Shown here piece after piece: positions 1-13,359 of a stretch of DNA of 64,000 nucleotides. The notes beneath the pieces are model-generated. The model was not told the DNA's origin, searched no databases, and saw only the letters and a program-made list of their open reading frames with translations. Source of the DNA: Ailanthus altissimus (Eukaryota; Streptophyta; Magnoliopsida; Sapindales; Simaroubaceae). Location of the stretch: contig OX327712.1 in NCBI GenBank assembly GCA_946807835.1, positions 17,068,001-17,132,000 of the forward strand, in the 5' to 3' direction. Position 1 is the stretch's first letter; each line of letters begins with the position of its first letter. Both the position numbers and the translations under genes were made by a program.

Positions 1-2550
1 GTACTAGAATGCCTTCGATATATCTTCTTCAAAATAAAAGTAATGTGTATAGTTTTTCAAGAATTTCATAGTATGGTAAAAACTCAATACTAAAGGTGAA
101 TTTATGTGTAGTAATTTAACAATGCTAACGAGTTTATGAATGCCTCTTTAGGTACTTTTTCGAGACAACGTGAAATTCAACACCAAATTTCTTGCACATA
201 TACTTCACAACATATTGGATTAGTAAAAAGAAAGAATGAAAAAATACTAGAGATAGTTTAAACTTCTTTTTCGGTATGAATATACTAAGTTTTATTGAGG
301 AGAGGCAATAAAATTGATAGCTTAATTGATCAATCAAACACTGTCTAATGTAATAAACTTTCACACACCTCAATAGAAGATGGAATTGTTACTTTTTTTC
401 TCTCATCTCCCTATTTGAACCTCAGGTTTTTAGTTGTATGGCTCACGTTCATGTGCCTAAAAATTTTCTATGACCCTTTCGAAACTTTGAATAACCAATA
501 AAGACACATTATTTTTGCACATGGCCGACAAAGACACTTTGAAACTTTGAAAATCCCTTTTGACACTGGATAATTTCTCTTCATTAAGATCCTTCCTATG
601 AATAGAAGATCCAAAAACACCTCTGAATAGTATAATCCTAACTTATGAAAGAAAATATATAGGGTTGACCTATGAATTAAGTGAAAAAAAAAAAAAGCTT
701 ATCAAGAGCTGAGTGATAAGAAGGTCAGGCCTTTCTAGGACTTTGTTATATCCCACTAAAGGTTCATTAACTATTTAGCCATTTAATGTAGAAGAATGAG
801 ATGTGATTTTTTAGTCCAGACTTAGTGTCACGACCTTTAATCAAAACTCCCCCTTGATCCATCACCTGAGTTGCCTATATTTACACCATCAACCAAAGAA
901 TAAACTACAGATGTTTCTCCATAGGTAAATTTAAATTCCATAATTAATGAAACATTTAATCTTATAGAAAATGTAGCCAATAAATATCCATAAAGGGTTA
1001 ATAGAGGAGTTCTTAAAAAATAATATAAGCCTAACCTTAAAGGAAAAACAAAGTAACCAATTAGTAATCATGTATCCCTTACAAGTTCTTAGAATCGTAT
1101 GCATTTACTGTTAGTCTATTATGTATTATATCTATTCCTGGTAGTGTGCAGGATGCTTTAGTAGATCCAAAGTTGACCAGGGTGATGAATGAAGAAATTA
1201 CCCATTACCTGAATATAAATTTAAATAATTTAAAAAATATTTAAAAAATAAAAAGAAATTAAACTTCTACCATTTTGATATTAAGGGGTTCTCTGAGGGT
1301 TTTTGTTTATGAGAAACGAATGTCTTCTTAGGAGAATTCCTAGAGAAATCGAGAATGATACTAGAAATATTTTCTTCGAAGCCATGAACGAGACCAAATA
1401 TGTCTGGAACCATCTCAACAAGAACAAAAGGTTCTGTAACTGAAAGAACACTTTAGGGGGCCCTTCTCAAGAAACAAAACTAATTTAAATGTTATGCAAC
1501 AATAATAGGTTTTGAAACACTGGAAGCTACACCAAAAGAAAGGTTTGGAAGAGAAGTTTTTTCAATAAGTTCCTTGAATCCGTATCTACACCCAAATAGG
1601 AAGAATATCAGGATTGGAAGAAGACGATGCAAGAGAGTGATCAACTATCCTACCTTCAGTGGACACACAAAAAACATCTACATTAGTGCCTACAACGGAA
1701 CCATCATTCAGCAAAAGTAAACAACGAAAGGTAATATATCATTTTCTAAATTTAGAAAAATAATTTTGCAGAACTCATATATTTCAAGGAAAAAATCAAA
1801 ATACTTGAAAAGGCAGTAGTTTTTTTTTTTACCATTCTTGCTTCCTATTTCAACATCCATTTTCAGAGAAAGAGGAAAAAATTAGAGAGTTTGGCATTGG
1901 GCTAATAGGCTTTTGAAGGACTAGCCTCTGAAAAAGGGTACAGGGTCCACAAATTTAAATTCAGAGGGGTACAAGTCCAAATATTCTCCTTACAAGGGAA
2001 AGTCCAAGTTTCTTATAAGAAATAGGTTTATTCCAGAAGAATTTCTTCAAGGATCTTTCCCGCTTAGGGATACTTAAGAACGCCAAACCATTCTTCTAGT
2101 TATAGTTCCCGAAAGTTGTTGTGACCTCATAAAGGCAACTTGGACACTTTCAGTCACTACTGATGACCACCATATACTTCTCAAAGCCTACTTTCTTGTC
2201 TGCAAAATTGTAGATAAGTTTCCTCTCACCTTTGTGAGACTAATAATAGATTTTTCTAGAGTGCTAGGATAGTGAGAAATGAAAAATTCATAAAGAGTGA
2301 AATCGTAAGGGGGAGAGAACATATGATTGAGAATGGCAACATCTTGCAAGAGATAAAAGACATTATGGATGAATTGTAGAGAGGAAAGATTGGTCACATG
2401 AAGAAACTTATGAATTAAAGGAGAAAGAGGGAATGAAAGCAATTTAGATATTCCTTAAAATAATGAGAGTTCCTTAAGTTTCACGGAGGGTAAATCAAAA
2501 TAGGATTTGTTGTGATCAAGATTCCTAACATGAACCCCTAAAGGGAACTC
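1..2550. other. AT-rich stretch with no supported gene
   Basis: I see no open frame with codon structure or a recognisable domain here. Two short minus-strand frames (134-373 and 2188-2442) have low-complexity, Phe/Leu/Ser-rich products and look like chance. Given what follows, part of it may be the worn internal region of the Athila-like element, but I cannot show that. Confidence 0.4.
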
Positions 2551-2559
2551 AAAGATCTC

Positions 2560-5500
2560 CTCATCCCAACCACAATCGATGGATGAAATGATGAGACATT
2601 TCAGAGAACTTATTACACTTGGAACACGCACTCAATGGCAGCATCATACCTCAGATACAAGATGGTAGTGGCTAGCAAGACCTAATTCCAGTAGCCTCTA
2701 AACAGCAAGAATTGCCAACTACTTCTCCCTTATCTCAACAACTGTTGACAGATGAACGCCTTGCACAATTAGAGAGTACAGTTACACCATATCAACATTG
2801 GTGTACCTATGGGCAGCTTATCAAGATTAAGTATTGTAAATTTTACTCACGCATTATAGGATGGACATCAGCATATTACTGCAACCACTAGCTTATCCCA
2901 CCACCACTGCTTCAGATAAAGATAGTAAAGCCATCGAGGATGATGAGAACAGTATTGATGATGATACAGACAACAAGACCAATGACTGAAGCTCCACTTA
3001 ACATTTAGGGAAGTGTTTCGGATTCTTGTTTTTATTGCCACCATGAAGACATGGCTATATTTACGTTTAAGGATAGGGAAACACTTTTGCGTTTACTTTT
3101 CGGTTTTTTTTTTTTTAGTTTGCATGTTTTAAGTTTTATTTTGGTTCTAGGTTTAAGTTATTTTGTTTGGGTTAAAAAGATAATTGTAAGTTAATGAAAA
3201 GAAATTAAAACTTAATTGTAGAAAAGCCATAAATTATAAGTCAATAAATATTATGCTTATTCATATTCTTAATTGAAATTGCTTATAAGTATTTTATTTG
3301 TATTCACTTAAAACACATTAAACACTATAACTATTAATGTTAGTTAGTTGCCGGCTAAGAAAAAGTTTATGCACAACAAGAAACTACCTAGGGTCTCGAA
3401 CTATCTAGAACTTGTTTAATTAGCACTTGAGGCGAAATCCTTGGACATACATAGCTAAGGAGATGTTTTAAGCCATGTTTAGATTGTTTAAGCATTTCAA
3501 GCCTACCTCTATATATTTTTACCCTTAGTCACTCCATTTGAGCCTAATCATCAATTGTATTTGCTAAACCATAAACCAAACCAAAACCTTTGAATAAATT
3601 CCTTTCATAAAACACCCGTTACACCATAAACATAAAAATCTTGTTAAGGTTTATGTAAGGACATTACGTCATGGTCAAGGACAGAGAATAAAGAAATGCT
3701 TTCTAATAACACAATGTAAAAAGTCTAAGTTTGGGGGTAAGGACGTTCATTTAAAAATAAAAATAAAACACAAACATATACTTTACCCCTAATTTAGAAG
3801 AGAAGAAATGATGTGAGCATCAAAATAAGTAAAGAAAGAACAAAATTTAGTTTGGGGGGATCCTCGAAAAAGAATCAAGGGTAAGATGATCCGAAAATAA
3901 GAAAATTATGGTTATAGTGTGAAACAAACTTAAATTTTCCAGTTTTCTCTCACCTTCATACGAACCTTACATTACAAGCTTTTAAAAATCCTATTTGCCC
4001 TTAGGTACATATTGCCCTACATTAGTGACAGTTTTATGAAAGCAAGCCTATAGACTATTGAATAGACCATAATCATTCTTGTATGTATTGACATATCCAG
4101 AATATAAAAGTTTATTACTAAGTGCAGGATTGTTAAAAAAATAATTAACCCAATGAGAACGAAATTGATCTACAGGGAAGTAGAATTAAAATTTATAAAT
4201 TATAAATACTCTAAAGACAAATAAAGCTATATAAGACGTTTGCAAATAAAAATTTAAATAACCAATTAAAATTAATGCTAAGGTTAGGGAGATCCACTCT
4301 TGGCATATGAAATAAGAATATATTCAACTATTTTTATAACTCAATTAGAATCCTCACACAAAGGAGGTTACAATCGAAAGATATAACAATTAAGGTTCAT
4401 CTTCATTTATTTATTAACTTGTATTTATTTCTATTATTATTATAAACCAAATCTTGTAAATGGGTTTAAGTATTTATTATGTCAATTTTTATATTTGTCT
4501 ACAATAAATCATGACTTCCACTTTACAAGAAATGGTATCAATATTATAAAATAAATACATCATATATAAATTTGCACTTAAGTATGAAACATTAAATTAT
4601 AGAATAAAAGTTGAAGTATATCTTATTACCTTACCGAGAGTTTCATCCTTTCACCTTAGCAAAAAGAAAGTTACTTGGACATAATAAAATTAAAGGAAAA
4701 TGAAATATATAGAAGAAGGAATAAGATGAACTTTAGAATAGTAAATAAAAGAAATAATACTATAAAGAGATAATACAAAAGAAAAATATTTTGAGCTAAA
4801 ATCTAGCTCTCTAATTATATGCTTTTTACATAAACAGACCACCTATTTATAGAAAAATATGGATAAATAAAGACAAATGATGAGGGAACCACTTAGATGA
4901 TAAAAGTCAAGAAGGATGGCAACTAATTTGCATTGATTATCATTAATGCACCCACTTGATTGTTAAATTTAGAATTGATATGGCCCGAATTAACTTCCAC
5001 TCAAAATATCAAAATTGTAGATAAGTCTCTTATATTTTCAAATTGAGTTATATCATAGTACTAGATACGTATTTTTCTAATTATGGGTCAAATGTTGATG
5101 ACTGTTCGAACTAGGCCTGTACCGCAGATCAGTTCTGTTCTAGGCCATTTTTCACCCTCTAAACACTCGAATTCTAAAATCTTTGTGAAATAAAATATTT
5201 TATCCTATTGAGTCAACTCTTCACGGGATCAAGATTACTCCAATTAGATTCTTAAGTAGAAAGTTATACCCATTTTACCAAACTTACTACAGAATAGTTA
5301 AAAGCTATTTAGGTACAATATTGTAAACATGTTTAAGGTAGGGAGGTTAATAACACTCGTAATACAAAACAATGATGTAAAACTATTATTAAATGTGTAA
5401 TTTCAAATATTCATCGTGTATAAACCATTTGGGTGCAACTATCAGACAATAAGCAACTATACACACAAACTAAGTGATATCTTATAGGATAAGATAAGCA

Positions 5501-7000
5501 TGATGATTAGGTATACTAAATTTTCGTAAGTGTTTAAAGATTTTTAAAGAGTTATAGGTGTAATACAATCTTTAAGACCATTTGAAAATTATCTAATTAA
5601 CCCATTCATTTATTTTTCTTTTATTTTCGTATTTATTATTTTTTACTTTACTTGAAGATGAACAAAATCTTAAATTTATGATATTTCATAGGGATTAAAT
5701 AAGTTTAATATTTTTATCCTTCAAGTTTAATATTTGTTTAAATAATTAAGAATGTTTGATTATTTATGATTTTATTGATAAATTAAAGGTTTTCAATCAT
5801 TCAGTGTGAAAATACTAAAAATTGAACAAAAATATGGGAGAATTCAAGAATAAGGTCCAGCGTCACAACACTTAACTTAAAAAAGCCAATGCCGTGATAC
5901 TTCACAATCATTGCCTCAATGCTTGTTTAAAAACCTAGAGTGTAGATTCTTAGTTCTCAGTGCTGCAACATTCAAAATTCATTGTCACTATACTCAGCAC
6001 AGAGAGTCCAACACTGTAGCACGTATGCGATAACATAAAAACTTTTTTAGAACCTTAATCAGACTTGAACTCGAAGAAACCCTACTTCAAAACTACGAAG
6101 ACCTATAAATAACCCTCTTTTCAAGGCCATAGAGAGACACAGTAAGAGCAACAAGTAAAAATAACTTTTAAGAGAGATTACAGCAAGAATTAAAGATTGA
6201 AGAGAAGATTTGTGCTTCAAGTTAGAGAGAGAAAGTGAAGATGTAGTTGTAGTTGAATTTTATTATCATGAACTAATTTTCTTTATCTAAGGTTGTAACT
6301 TTTGAGCTTATGTAGTTGAATTCTATTATCTCTCTTATTTTATAAACTCAAGAAATTGAATTGTTCATCTATCTGTACTTAATGTTTTTTTTTATATCTA
6401 ACCGATATATTAATTGATTTATGAACCATAATGAACTCGACATAGGAATTTATATATTTAGCCTATGATAGTTTGATATATGATCATAGTATAATAATTA
6501 TGAGTTTCATATAGAATAGAAATATACACGTGTGGCATTTATGGTATTAATAAATCAGTTCTTAATGAACCTTAGATTTGATTACCATAGACATATATAT
6601 AAATGTTAAGGTAAGATATAGTTATTCGATGATCGACAGAAGCTTATAACGATATTATGAATTTAGCAAACAATTTATAACTGAGAAATTAAGATCAGAG
6701 AGTAATTGGTTTAAGATAGTATTAGGGGATAAGTTGTAACCCTAAATTTTTCTCTTTATTAGTGAATCAACTTATTTGCTTGGTTTCTTTTATCATGAGT
6801 GATTAGGACTTAGTAGTTTAGTTTTAATCAAGATTAATTTTGTTTAAATAAAAGTAAGAAGTTTTAATTTTCATACTTAGTAAAGAATAGGTTAACAAAG
6901 TCCCTACAGGAATGATATTCAGACTTAAATTCTATACTACTTATTTCGATACTATACACTTACACTTAAGTAGAAAGTACTTATCAAGAGGTTAAAGTAA
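2560..7000 (+). mobile_element. Degenerate Athila-like gypsy element: 3' internal region and LTR
   Basis: No intact frame remains. The order resembles the 3' part of Athila elements: a broken coding tail ending in an acidic stretch (about 2880-2990), then a long non-coding region with G-runs inside AT-rich sequence (gtttgggggt near 3730; gtttggggggatcc near 3850, a possible polypurine tract). From about 5780 an LTR-like block follows, with a TATA-like 'ctataaata' near 6100 and an end of the form 'gtccctacagg ... actatacacttacac' near 6900-6980. Known: Athila LTRs are long (over 1 kb) and end in sequence of this style. Inferred: this is the 3' end plus one LTR; the 5' part is lost or unrecognisable. 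Confidence 0.4.
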
Positions 7001-8310
7001 TAAAATCAAGCCCAAACAGTGTTTTAAAAACCCAAAATTGGACCATGTGACCTAAAAGTCAAGTGAAACTAATCTCAAGCTAAGGTATAATTCGATCTGC
7101 TTCTTCAATAGAATCCAAAGATAGGTAAAAAAAAAAGGGATTGACAATGCAAAAAGGATGAATTCTATTGAGATTATGATTTGGGTTATTACTATTTCAT
7201 TCAAGTTAAAGCTCTCAGTATTATTATTCTATATGACCAAGGAGTATTTGCATGAAGGGTAAAAATCCTAAATTCCTTAATAAATTTGATTGTATCTTAC
7301 GTTATGATTAGTTAAAACCAATTAAAAAATAGATTAATCGTGTTATACTAGTTTCATTCACTCTTCGAATATGATTTGGATTGTGGCAAATTGTAGCACT
7401 ATAGATATACATGCTTATTTGCCATTAATGAATTGAAGCATTACGCATTCAATTATATAGCACTCAAAGTATTCCATTAGAGAATTATTGCATTTTAGGG
7501 AAAGGAACACAAAAAAAACATAATTTTCTTGTTTGAAGCATTCCCACATACAACACTTGTTTCTTGAGCAAATATTGATTTTAATGTATGGGTGTTTTTT
7601 TTTGTAAGAAGATTGTGCTTTTTTCACAAATTTGAGCATACTTCGAGGAGATTGAGATAATTTTTATGAAGTTTAACTTTGAAGCTTTCAATATTAAATA
7701 ACTACCACGTTAATAAAAACTAACAAGTTAAAATTACCAGATAATATTAGTAATAATTAATTATTAATGACACATCAATTAAAATATATTTATAAGTTTA
7801 GCACAACTGATAAATGAATATGGCGCTATTATTTAAATGCTACATGACTCACGTAATTAAATAAAAAAAAAAATCATTTATTTAGTACTACATCAATTTA
7901 TAGAAAGTGCTAGTACATATAATGTTATTGACAAAAATACCCCAAGAAAAAAACTCTTCATCATAAATCCACGATCATATGCTTGTTTGTATAGAATCCA
8001 CTCTTTAAAGCCCCTTTGGTTTAACTAAGGTCTACATAAATTTGAAATTCAGTGAATTTTTCTCTTGATTTCCGTGGATAAATTCCTAAACATTATATCA
8101 TTCATGATTTAAGGAAACTATAATTAAAACGTTTGGAATCCTCCTACATTTAAGAAACATTTTATTTACCTAATACGATAATTAATTAAGACTGCAAAGT
8201 TAGCGTAGCCAACTTGCAACGATTCGTTTCATATTGTGATCCGTTGTTCTAAAATTACATTTTCAGTAATCTTTTCATTAAATGCGATATTTTTTTTTTT
8301 TTTGGGAATA
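7001..8310. other. Intergenic AT-rich DNA
   Basis: No gene or RNA is visible. There are long A/T runs and a few chance frames (for example 7415-7639 minus, Lys/Phe/Cys-rich, unlike any family I know). Confidence 0.4.
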
Positions 8311-8312
8311 AT

Positions 8313-8493
8313 ATGCTATAATTCTTAAATGGTATCTAAATTTTTTAATATGAAATGATATGTTAAATAATTATTGAGTGACGAAATAATATAACAAGTA
8401 ATTTTAAAAATTATTTTATTTTACCACCCAATAATTATTTGATACATTAATTTAAGATAAAAATTTTGAAATATTATTTAGAAAGTATAGCAT
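8313..8493. mobile_element. MITE copy 1 (181 bp, ATGCTATA termini)
   Basis: It begins atgctataattcttaaat and ends in the inverted form agaaagtatagcat, so the ends pair as terminal inverted repeats. The two halves are also roughly complementary: ttaaataattattgag near 8365 against caataattatttgatac near 8430. Related copies lie at 8524-8699 and 50011-50188. No TA duplication is clear at this copy. It has no coding capacity. Confidence 0.6.
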
Positions 8494-8523
8494 CACTTGT
8501 TTTCTTAATAAGTTAATAAAATA

Positions 8524-8699
8524 AAGCTATACTTTAGTATCCTAAATTTTTTTTTTAAAAAATGATGTGTTAAGTAATTATTAAATAATAAAAAAATATA
8601 ATAAATAATTTTAAAATTTATACTATTTCACCGTTCAATAATTATTTAAAACATTAATTTGATATAAAAAATTGAAAAATTATTTATAAATTATAGCAT
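8524..8699. mobile_element. MITE copy 2 (176 bp)
   Basis: It has the same palindromic design as the copy just upstream: it starts aagctatactttag, ends aaattatagcat, and carries the internal arms gtaattatta and caataattattt. A TA dinucleotide sits on both sides (8522-8523 and 8700-8701), as expected for a TA-targeting element. It lies about 450 bp upstream of the aspartic protease start codon. Confidence 0.6.
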
Positions 8700-9095
8700 T
8701 ATTCTACTTGATAATCTTTCAGACATTTAAATTTTTTTTTAAATATTAGAAAAAAAAAAAATTTAACTCAAGATCTCTACCAAAATAAAGGTGAATGTAC
8801 TGTTAACCCTAGATGGTAAACACAAACGGGATATTCGAGTATTTTACTACTGAAAAAACGAGTCAAATTTTATCCGGTCCTTGATATTTGCAACGCCAAT
8901 ATTAATTTACATGCATCTCGCCAGTAATAATTTCCTTTATGATTAAGATTTTGTAACAATAAAAATCTCATCATATCATGCGATTATGGAAATAGCAGTT
9001 GTCAATTCTGAAATTTCATAATTAAGAAGGAAATTAAAATACATCCAACATCCTTTTTCCCGTTCTCTGATTCATCTTTCCCCTCATTTTCCTCC

Positions 9096-9103
9096 TATAT
9101 AAA
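9096..9103 (+). promoter_or_regulatory. TATA box of the aspartic protease gene
   Basis: TATATAAA lies 51 bp before the ATG at 9154, next to a pyrimidine-rich stretch. That spacing implies a short 5' UTR of about 25-30 nt. Confidence 0.65.
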
Positions 9104-9153
9104 CACCCACAAACCATTCACTTTTCATTACAAGCCTCATCATAGTTTCAGTA

Positions 9154-10485
9154 ATGGCAAACTTGGTGAATTTTCATTCTATTTTCTGTTTCGCATTTGT
9201 ACTTTCATTCTTCTTTCTTTATTTCTCTACTTCAGAAGCTAAAAAGGGTGGCTTTAGTCTTGAAATAATCCGTCGAGACTCGCCAAAATCTCCCTTTTAT
9301 AATCCCAATGAAAGTACGTACCAAAGAATTACAAAGACTTTGCGTCGTTCTGTTTATCGTATCAGTCATTTTGATCCAACTTTTATCTCTCCAAACTCAG
9401 CAGAAGCTGATATAATCTCCGATCGCGGCGAGTATCTTATGAATATATCACTTGGCACCCCGCCTTTTGAGGTTCTAGCCATTGCTGATACAGGAAGCGA
9501 TCTTATATGGACGCAGTGCAAGCCTTGCTCAGGGTGTTTCAAGCAAACAGCTCCACTTTTCGATCCCCAAGACTCATCTTCATACAAAGATATTTCTTGT
9601 GACTCAAGGCAATGTGAAGCCCTTGACAGAACTTCTTGTTCCAGTGATGAAACATGTCAATATTCAGTTACGTATGGCGATAGATCCTTTTCAAATGGTA
9701 ACCTTGCTATTGATACTGTTACTTTGGGTTCAACATCCGGCCGGCCTGTAGCTTTGCCAAAAATTATCTTCGGTTGTGGTCACGACGATGGTGGAACTTT
9801 TGGTGAAAAAGCAACTGGCATTGTTGGGCTTGGCGGCGGCGCGGTTTCTCTTATTACCCAAATGGGAGATTCAATAAGCGGCAAATTCTCCTATTGCTTG
9901 GTGCCATTAGATTCATCTTTGGAGAAAATCTCAAGCAAAATCAATTTCGGCAGCAACGGAATCGTTTCGGGGCCTAGTGTTGTATCGACTCCTTTGGTGG
10001 CAAAAGACCCTGCAACCTTTTACTATCTTACACTTGAGGCAATAAGTGTAGGAAAGAAGAAAATTGCTTTTGGTGATTCTTCATCTGGAACTCCAGAGAG
10101 CAACATTATCATTGATTCTGGAACAACATTGACATTGTTGCCACAAGATTTTGTATCAAAATTGACATCAGCAGTGTCAAGTTCTATCACAGCCGATCCC
10201 GTCGAGGACCCTGGTCGACTCCTCGACCTTTGCTACAAATATACTACTGATTTTAATCCCCCCAATATCACAGTACATTTTACCGGAGCTGATGTCGCGT
10301 TGAGTCCTATTAACACTTTCATAAGGGTCACTGAAGACGTCGTGTGCTTCACTTTTAAAGGGGTGCCAGAAGGGTTGCAAAACCTTTCAATTTACGGTAA
10401 CCTGGCGCAGACCAACTTCTTGGTGGGCTATGATACTGTGGAAAAGACTGTGTCTTTCAAGCAAACTGATTGTTCCAAGGAGTAA
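9154..10485 (+). CDS. CDR1/nepenthesin-type aspartic protease (A1 family), 443 aa
   Basis: Predicted secreted pepsin-like aspartic endopeptidase. Residues 1-29 form a signal peptide (hydrophobic FVLSFFFLYF core, likely cut after SEA). A basic propeptide follows, then the mature enzyme from about residue 90. The first catalytic motif is DTGSDLIWTQC (Asp112); the second is DSGTTLTLLP (Asp321). Between them is the Cys-rich insert typical of nepenthesins (CKPCSGC to C..SDETCQY). YGDRSFSNG is the flap region. No GPI signal or C-terminal membrane segment is seen. The length and single exon match CDR1-like proteases; Arabidopsis CDR1 is an apoplastic enzyme in disease-resistance signalling. The start is supported by the signal peptide and upstream TATA box. 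The frame is intact, so this looks functional. The exact paralogue and substrate cannot be told from sequence. Confidence 0.93.
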   Translation: MANLVNFHSIFCFAFVLSFFFLYFSTSEAKKGGFSLEIIRRDSPKSPFYNPNESTYQRITKTLRRSVYRISHFDPTFISPNSAEADIISDRGEYLMNISLGTPPFEVLAIADTGSDLIWTQCKPCSGCFKQTAPLFDPQDSSSYKDISCDSRQCEALDRTSCSSDETCQYSVTYGDRSFSNGNLAIDTVTLGSTSGRPVALPKIIFGCGHDDGGTFGEKATGIVGLGGGAVSLITQMGDSISGKFSYCLVPLDSSLEKISSKINFGSNGIVSGPSVVSTPLVAKDPATFYYLTLEAISVGKKKIAFGDSSSGTPESNIIIDSGTTLTLLPQDFVSKLTSAVSSSITADPVEDPGRLLDLCYKYTTDFNPPNITVHFTGADVALSPINTFIRVTEDVVCFTFKGVPEGLQNLSIYGNLAQTNFLVGYDTVEKTVSFKQTDCSKE

Positions 10486-11790
10486 TAATATTTAATTTGA
10501 AAGCACTTTTAGTTTTTATATCTTATGTTGCCATCCTATAAATGTGTTTTTATTATGTGCTGTTATTTGAGTCCTTGTGTGTTTCCTTTAGGCTCGAAGC
10601 GTTATTGTGTAACAGCTTTGCTGTAGTGCGTGTTCATTAGTTGCACTCTTCTTTGTTTACAAGAGATTGGCTTTCTATTTGTCCTCGCTTATTTCTTTAA
10701 CCTATTTTAATGGCACAAACCAAGCAGGCCGAGATCCTCTCCTTATGTTATTTCTTCTAACCTTTTTAAGATCTTATGATACTGAATGCTCAAATTTCAA
10801 TTTATTTTCCCTTTGTTAGGTAATGGAAGAAATAAATTTTTGCTTCCATTATTATAATAACGTCCTCAGATTTAGGTTTTTCCCTTCTTTTCATGAATTC
10901 AATTTTCCTTTCTCTTCCAAAACACTTCCATTTTTATTTATTTGTTGGATGCCTAAAAAAGAATAAATTAGATTCTTTCCTCTTCTTGGTTTTTTAAAAC
11001 GTTTGAAGACATGATGACATATGGTATGTGCAAATTTGAAGATCAAGGTTGCGTTATTTAATTTTAATTGCTATATATTAATGAAAATTTTTTCTTTTTA
11101 TTCCGTAATCCTTTTAAAATTTTGTAATAACATTTAAAAAATATAGTATTACTTTTTCTAAAATTACTACACCTCCACTCCACATTAAATTTAATTTTTA
11201 TCAATAAACATATCATTAGAGAAGAAATAATCTAAAGAATAAAAAGAAAAAGGGCCATTGAAGGTAATTAAAGAAAAAAGTCTTTTAGAAAAAAGAAAAA
11301 AAAAAGAATTTAAAGAGAATCTAAGAACAATCATGATTCTAAATTTGGGAAAAACAAGTAAAAAGTTAATTACCCTAATTGTTAGTTGGATAAAAAAAAT
11401 ATAAAACTTAATTGTGGTAAGTTTAATTGTTAATTGGATTAAAAATATATATTTTTTAAAAAGTAAGTCACACAATATTATTATTGTCGCATGTCACTAG
11501 ATAGGAAAAGATATAAGAAACTAATAGAGGATCCAAATTAAAAATAACCTTGTTTATCTCTCTCTTGTTGCTCCTTCAATCAATAATTGAAATCCATACA
11601 ACAATCTTATTATAATTATTTTCTTCTTTTCTGCCAGTTCTTGTAAGTTTAATATTCGTAAACCATTTCAGATTTTAAAGCAATTAACAGGATCTTTCAT
11701 ATTTTATTCTTACAGGACCCGTCATATTTCAAAGCCAACATTGAAAAACAATACAAAATTTAATAAGAATTATGAATAAAAAAACAATTC
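10486..11790. other. Protease 3' flank, no further gene
   Basis: The first few hundred bases (T-rich, with AATAA-like signals) are probably the 3' UTR and terminator region. Beyond that I see AT-rich DNA without a domain-bearing frame. A minus-strand frame at 11191-11475 is Phe/Leu/Ile-rich and low complexity. Confidence 0.4.
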
Positions 11791-11794
11791 TTAT

Positions 11795-12300
11795 TGTTGG
11801 AACTAAATCCAATTGGTTCAACGAAAGCATGCCACCTATTCATTCTCTTATTTATTAAAATGACCTAACTGAGAAACACCTATTCATTCTCTCATTTATT
11901 AAAAGGACTAAGCTTAGAAATTAATACATACGATGGAAGCCCACATACCTAATAAATACTAACCAGTTGTCCAACACAACTGGAAATAAAAAAATGGATG
12001 TGCCAAGATTAAATCTCAGAGGAAGGGTAGGAAAATAAAGAGCCACAATGGACACGTAGCACTCATAGAATTGAAGATAAATGAAAAAGCGTACTCTTCA
12101 GGCAATTCTCTTGCGTTCCTTCACTTGACGGGATATTTGTTGGTACTAAATCTAGTTGTGCAATAAGAGCATGCCACATGTCCATTTTCTTATATATTAA
12201 GAGGATTTACCCTGGAAATGAATTCATACGAATATTAACCAAGTCCACAACACCCAGATTGCTAATTGGACTAATGACGTGCAGGATTGACCAGCTCTGA
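11795..12300. repeat. Diverged direct-repeat pair, LTR-like
   Basis: Unit 1 (about 11795-11990) and unit 2 (about 12128-12300) share an opening tgttgg.actaaatc, then gcatgccac, a cattctcttat.tattaa block, and similar downstream sequence (gaa.t.aat.catacga, a.taaccag). Unit 1 has an internal duplication of about 46 bp (cacctattcattctc near 11831 and again near 11877). The TGTTGG opening recalls LTR ends, but no internal coding region lies between the units. Confidence 0.45.
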
Positions 12301-13193
12301 TCGAACGTTCCAAGGAGAATATGGGGGAAGAACCCGTTTTTCTTCAAACTCTTCATATAAAAGGAAAGTTTTTCTCATTTTAAGGAAATTTAAAGATCAA
12401 TTCAGAAATAAATTCAAAAACATTCAAAGAATTCACTCACTCACAAATCATAAATACATCTCAATTTTCTAAATACAACCTAAATATTTTCTCTCTAATT
12501 TTCCTAAAAGTCGTCTTTAAGAACTTAATCAGTCTCTGACTTAAATATCAAAATGTGTTTTATAAATGTAAGGAGTCAAATTATAATTATAATAAACTTC
12601 ACTTATCGATAATAGTTAAAAACTTAACGAATATTTTTCAATGAACATAAAGAATATTACTAGTGGTTAAATAACCAGTTTGTCAGAGCAAACAATTCTA
12701 TTAATGAGAACATAAAAAACTCAATGACCTAATGCTGGAAGGAAATTTGATGATGTGCAGTTGTATATTGTAAAGCTCATAATAATAATAAAATATGTAA
12801 AGGATCTTGAATTGAAGGGTAATTTAATAAACCGACTAAATTTAACAAAATATGAATGTAATTGCAGATGAATTTTACAGTTTCAATTATATTTATAAAA
12901 AAAAAAGGTGGATGATATGGATTTTGATTTCATAGAAAAAGCGAGAAGAATAAGAGTTCGTGTAATTTGAAGTTCTTTGTAATTTTGAAAAAGTAATAGA
13001 AAGGTGTGCTTTGTTTATTGTTAATGAAAAAATTAAAAATAAACCAATAAATCGTAGCTATAATATTTTTCTAGTTGCCATGTGTCGTTAGATCTTGTAA
13101 AAATTAGAAAAAATGAAATCAAGAGAGAATCTAAATTCCAAGCTATTTTTTTTCTTTCATGCTTGTATTATTGTACAAGTTATTGTAAATTTC
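12301..13193. other. AT-rich spacer, no gene seen
   Basis: A 61-codon frame at 12287-12472 has no recognisable domain. Nothing else stands out before the LINE poly(A) tail. Confidence 0.35.
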
Positions 13194-13359
13194 TTTTTTT
13201 TTTTGATAATCAAGTAATAAATATTAATTGATAAAATTATCCAAATAAAATTGATCATAACGTCATAACACAAAGAGAACAAATCACACCTTATGACTTA
13301 CCACCTAACTATAATATAATCTATATTTTGGCCAGAGATGATAGACAAACATTTAATCT

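Noticed and set aside
9366..10380. Several open frames antisense or out of frame within the aspartic protease gene
   Set aside because: They lack domains and disappear against the strongly supported protease frame.
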